A DNA stretch of 12,388 bases from positions 89,795 through 102,182 of the forward strand of contig MU646512.1 of the NCBI GenBank assembly GCA_026770585.1. The letters run 5' to 3'. The DNA comes from Baffinella frigidus (Eukaryota > Cryptophyceae > Cryptomonadales > Baffinellaceae). The first letter of the stretch is position 1; every line of letters begins with the position of its first letter. Of the stretch, positions 6,987 through 9,900 are shown piece after piece. Both the position numbers and the translations under genes were made by a program. Below the pieces are notes generated by a model. It saw only the letters and a list, made by a program, of their open reading frames with translations, made no database searches and was not told where the DNA came from.

Positions 6987-9900
6987 GTATCCACGCAGCT
7001 TCGAAGGGGTTTTGACTTCGAAGGGGTTTTGAATAACCCCTTAGTGAATAGTCCCTTATCGAATAACCTCTTAGTGAATAGTCCCTTATCGAATAACCCC
7101 TTAGTGAATAGCCCTTTAGTGGATAACTCCGTAGGGAATAGGACACGCTCGTCCTGGGGAAAAACAGGATCGGTCGGGTATGCAGACCACCCTGGAGACG
7201 ACCTATGGGCAAATCGCACCTTTCGGTTAGGCCGCCTAAGTAAATTTAATTAGGAAGCATAAGTAAAATTAGTTAGTCCATAGTAATTCCCCTATTCGAT
7301 TTACTGTGTGGAGCGGATTTCATCTATCGAGGGCAAGAACTCGCTTGTCCTCCGCCACACCGGATCCGCCGGGTCCACTCGAGGCTAGAAGTGTGACTAT
7401 TTTAAAACAGGGATTCTTTTGCAAGTGAAGAAAACAAAGAGGTGTGTAGTAATTTTCACACAGATAGGGGCGTTTGGTCACGTATCTGACAGAAATCTGT
7501 TAGATACGTGACCAAGCCTGCCCGTGACTGGTACTAAATTTAACAACCCCACATTTAAAATAGTCCCATTTCTAGCCTCGAGTGGGTATCGTTTTGTGCC
7601 ATCTCATCTTACAACGAAAATTACTACACAGATGCTTTACTACTGCTAGTAAGACCCAATTGTGTAGTAATTTTCGTACGAGGGCAAGACCAAGCTCGTG
7701 ATCCAGAACACCGGACCCGCCGGGTATCTCCAGCAACCCGTAGCAGCTTAAATGGGGCCGCCCGAAGGATTCCATAGGACCCTACAGTAGGCAATGCCGT
7801 AGGGACATAGGGGGGGGCTACAGTAGGAAATCCCTAGGGACGAGGGCACGAACAAGCTTGCCTTCCGCAACACCGGATCCGCCGGGTATACAGAGCACTT
7901 TTCATCCGTTGAGGGCAAGGGGTGGACATTCATCCCCGCAAAAGTATGAATTAATTGCGTTTGGCGCAACGAAATTTACTACACAGACGCTTTACTATTA
8001 CTGGTAAGACCCAATTGTGAATAGGATCCTCGTGCATTGTCATGTAAATGGGATCCTGGTGCATAGTCGAGTGGCGGCGCGCGGCTCGGTTCACACCAGG
8101 TTCGCGGCGTTTTCCACACGAGGCTCTTCAAGCACCCGATTTACAAGTCGAGTGTAGGCGTTTTGTGGGGAGTTGGTCACGTGGCTACACGCTTTTCATG
8201 CAGACACGTGACCAAATATTGGGAAATTACTGCATAATTTAAAAATTGGGGTTTTAATTGAGGAATGGGACAGCCTCGTGTGGTTAAGGGCTCGGTCCAC
8301 ACAGGATATTTCAGAGTTTAAATAGGCGCGGTTCACACAGGTTCGCGGAGTTTAAGGAGTCGTGCCCCGACGACCAATGCACGTGGGCCTTCCTGCGAAT
8401 GACGGCTGGCGATCAGGCAAGCCCACCCACACGGCGGACATCGGAGGGATTTTGAATAACCCCTAAGCGATAAGACCTGGGACCCTACGGTAGGCAACCC
8501 GTAGGGACATAGGGGGGTTAGGTAACGGAGACTCGGGCTCTCGACCGATGCGCGTGGTTCTTCCTGCGAATGAATTCGCAGGAAGAACCACGCGGGAAGA
8601 ACTTGCCTGACCGCCAGCTGGCGATCAGGCGAGCTAACCTCAAACAAAGCTTTCTAGATAGCGTTTCTGTCAACGAAATTTACCACACAGTGTGATCTCA
8701 CTAGTAATAGTAGAGCGATTGTGTAGTAAATTTCGTTGGCGTTTGCGACCAGACGAGCCCACCAAACCTCACGGGAGGACAAAACGATCGATTTTAGATT
8801 TTAGTTTGCCTCGACAGACCTCCGGATCTAGGTGGTCTGTTGGGGTAAATCGTCAATCTAGAATTGGTCATTTGGTCCTCCAGTCGGGCTGGAAAAGGCG
8901 TTCTTCCCGAAACCCGAACCAGCTTATTTCGGATCTGGGAGCTTTGGACATTCAGTCCGTAGGACCCTACGGTAGGACACCCCTAGGAGCTGGCGATCAG
9001 AGGCGGCACCCTGCGTCCCGCAGCACTTTTCGGCACCCTGCGTCCCGCAGCACTTTTTTCTACAATAACTCCACCACGAGCCCTTTGGTTTCGCTAAAAG
9101 TGAATGTTGTACTTGGGTGTCTTCCACGAGCCCTCGGTGTTGCCAAAAGTGAATGTTTTGCCAAAAGTGATTTTTTGCCAAAAGTGAATGTCTGACGAGA
9201 TTCCTGGTCGAAGTTCCCTGGACAACCCAGTGTGTGTGGGCGACGTTCCCCGAAGCCCCAAACTCTGAACCCTAAACCCTAAACCCTAAACCCTAAACCC
9301 TAAACCCTAAACCCTAAACCCTAAACCCTAAACCCTAAACCCCCAACAAAACACCAAACACCAAACCCTAAACCCTAAACCCTAAACTCCAAACCCCAAA
9401 CCCACACCCTTAACTCCAACCCCTGAACCCCAAACCTTGAACCCTCATCTCTAGCTCCTAAACCCTAAACCCTAAACCCTAAACCCCAAAACCCAAACCC
9501 CAAACCCTAAACCCCAAACCCCAAACCCTCAACTCTAAACCCGAAACCCGGAGTAGGAAAGCAAGCGTGCGAAGTTCGTCGTCATCCAGTACAACGGTCT
9601 GCTTCAAACCCTACCTCCAACCCTCACAGCGTGGGCAAATCGACGATTTTCGATTTGGGTTTTCAAGGGGGTTGAAGTCGGAATCCGACTTCAACGGCTC
9701 CAATTCCCCTTGCACTGGGGAACTCGAAAATCGTCGATTTGCCCAAGCCATGAGGGTTGGTGGTACACCCTAACCACTCACGTGCGAAGTTCGTCGTCAT
9801 CCAGTACAACGGTCTGCCTCCAACCCTACACCCTACCACCAACCCTCACAGTCTGGGCAAATCGAAAAAAAAGTCAAAAACACCAAATCCCCTTGGAGGC

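Larger units (their letters stand above)
6987..8340 (+). other. Intron 1 of the recognised gene part, 1354 bp
   Basis: GT at 6987 and AG at 8339-8340. It holds five partial copies of exon A, two pseudo-copies of the acceptor and start of exon B, two CCAC foldback elements, two CAACGAAATTTAC elements, a 15-bp tandem array and one CCCTACGGTAGG copy. I see no independent gene inside it. Confidence 0.85.
8417..9556 (+). other. Intron 2, 1140 bp (GC-AG)
   Basis: It begins GCAAGC and ends GGAGTAG. Contents are two downstream partial copies of exon B, two CCCTACGGTAGG repeats, one CAACGAAATTTAC element, one degenerate CCACC element, a 27-bp duplication, a CAAAAGTGAATGT repeat cluster, and about 280 bp of CCCTAAA-type repeats at its 3' end. 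Confidence 0.82.

Noticed and set aside
8692-9195. + strand ORF of 167 codons
   Set aside because: It crosses a MITE, a degenerate foldback and two tandem duplications within the intron between exons B and C, and has no family resemblance.
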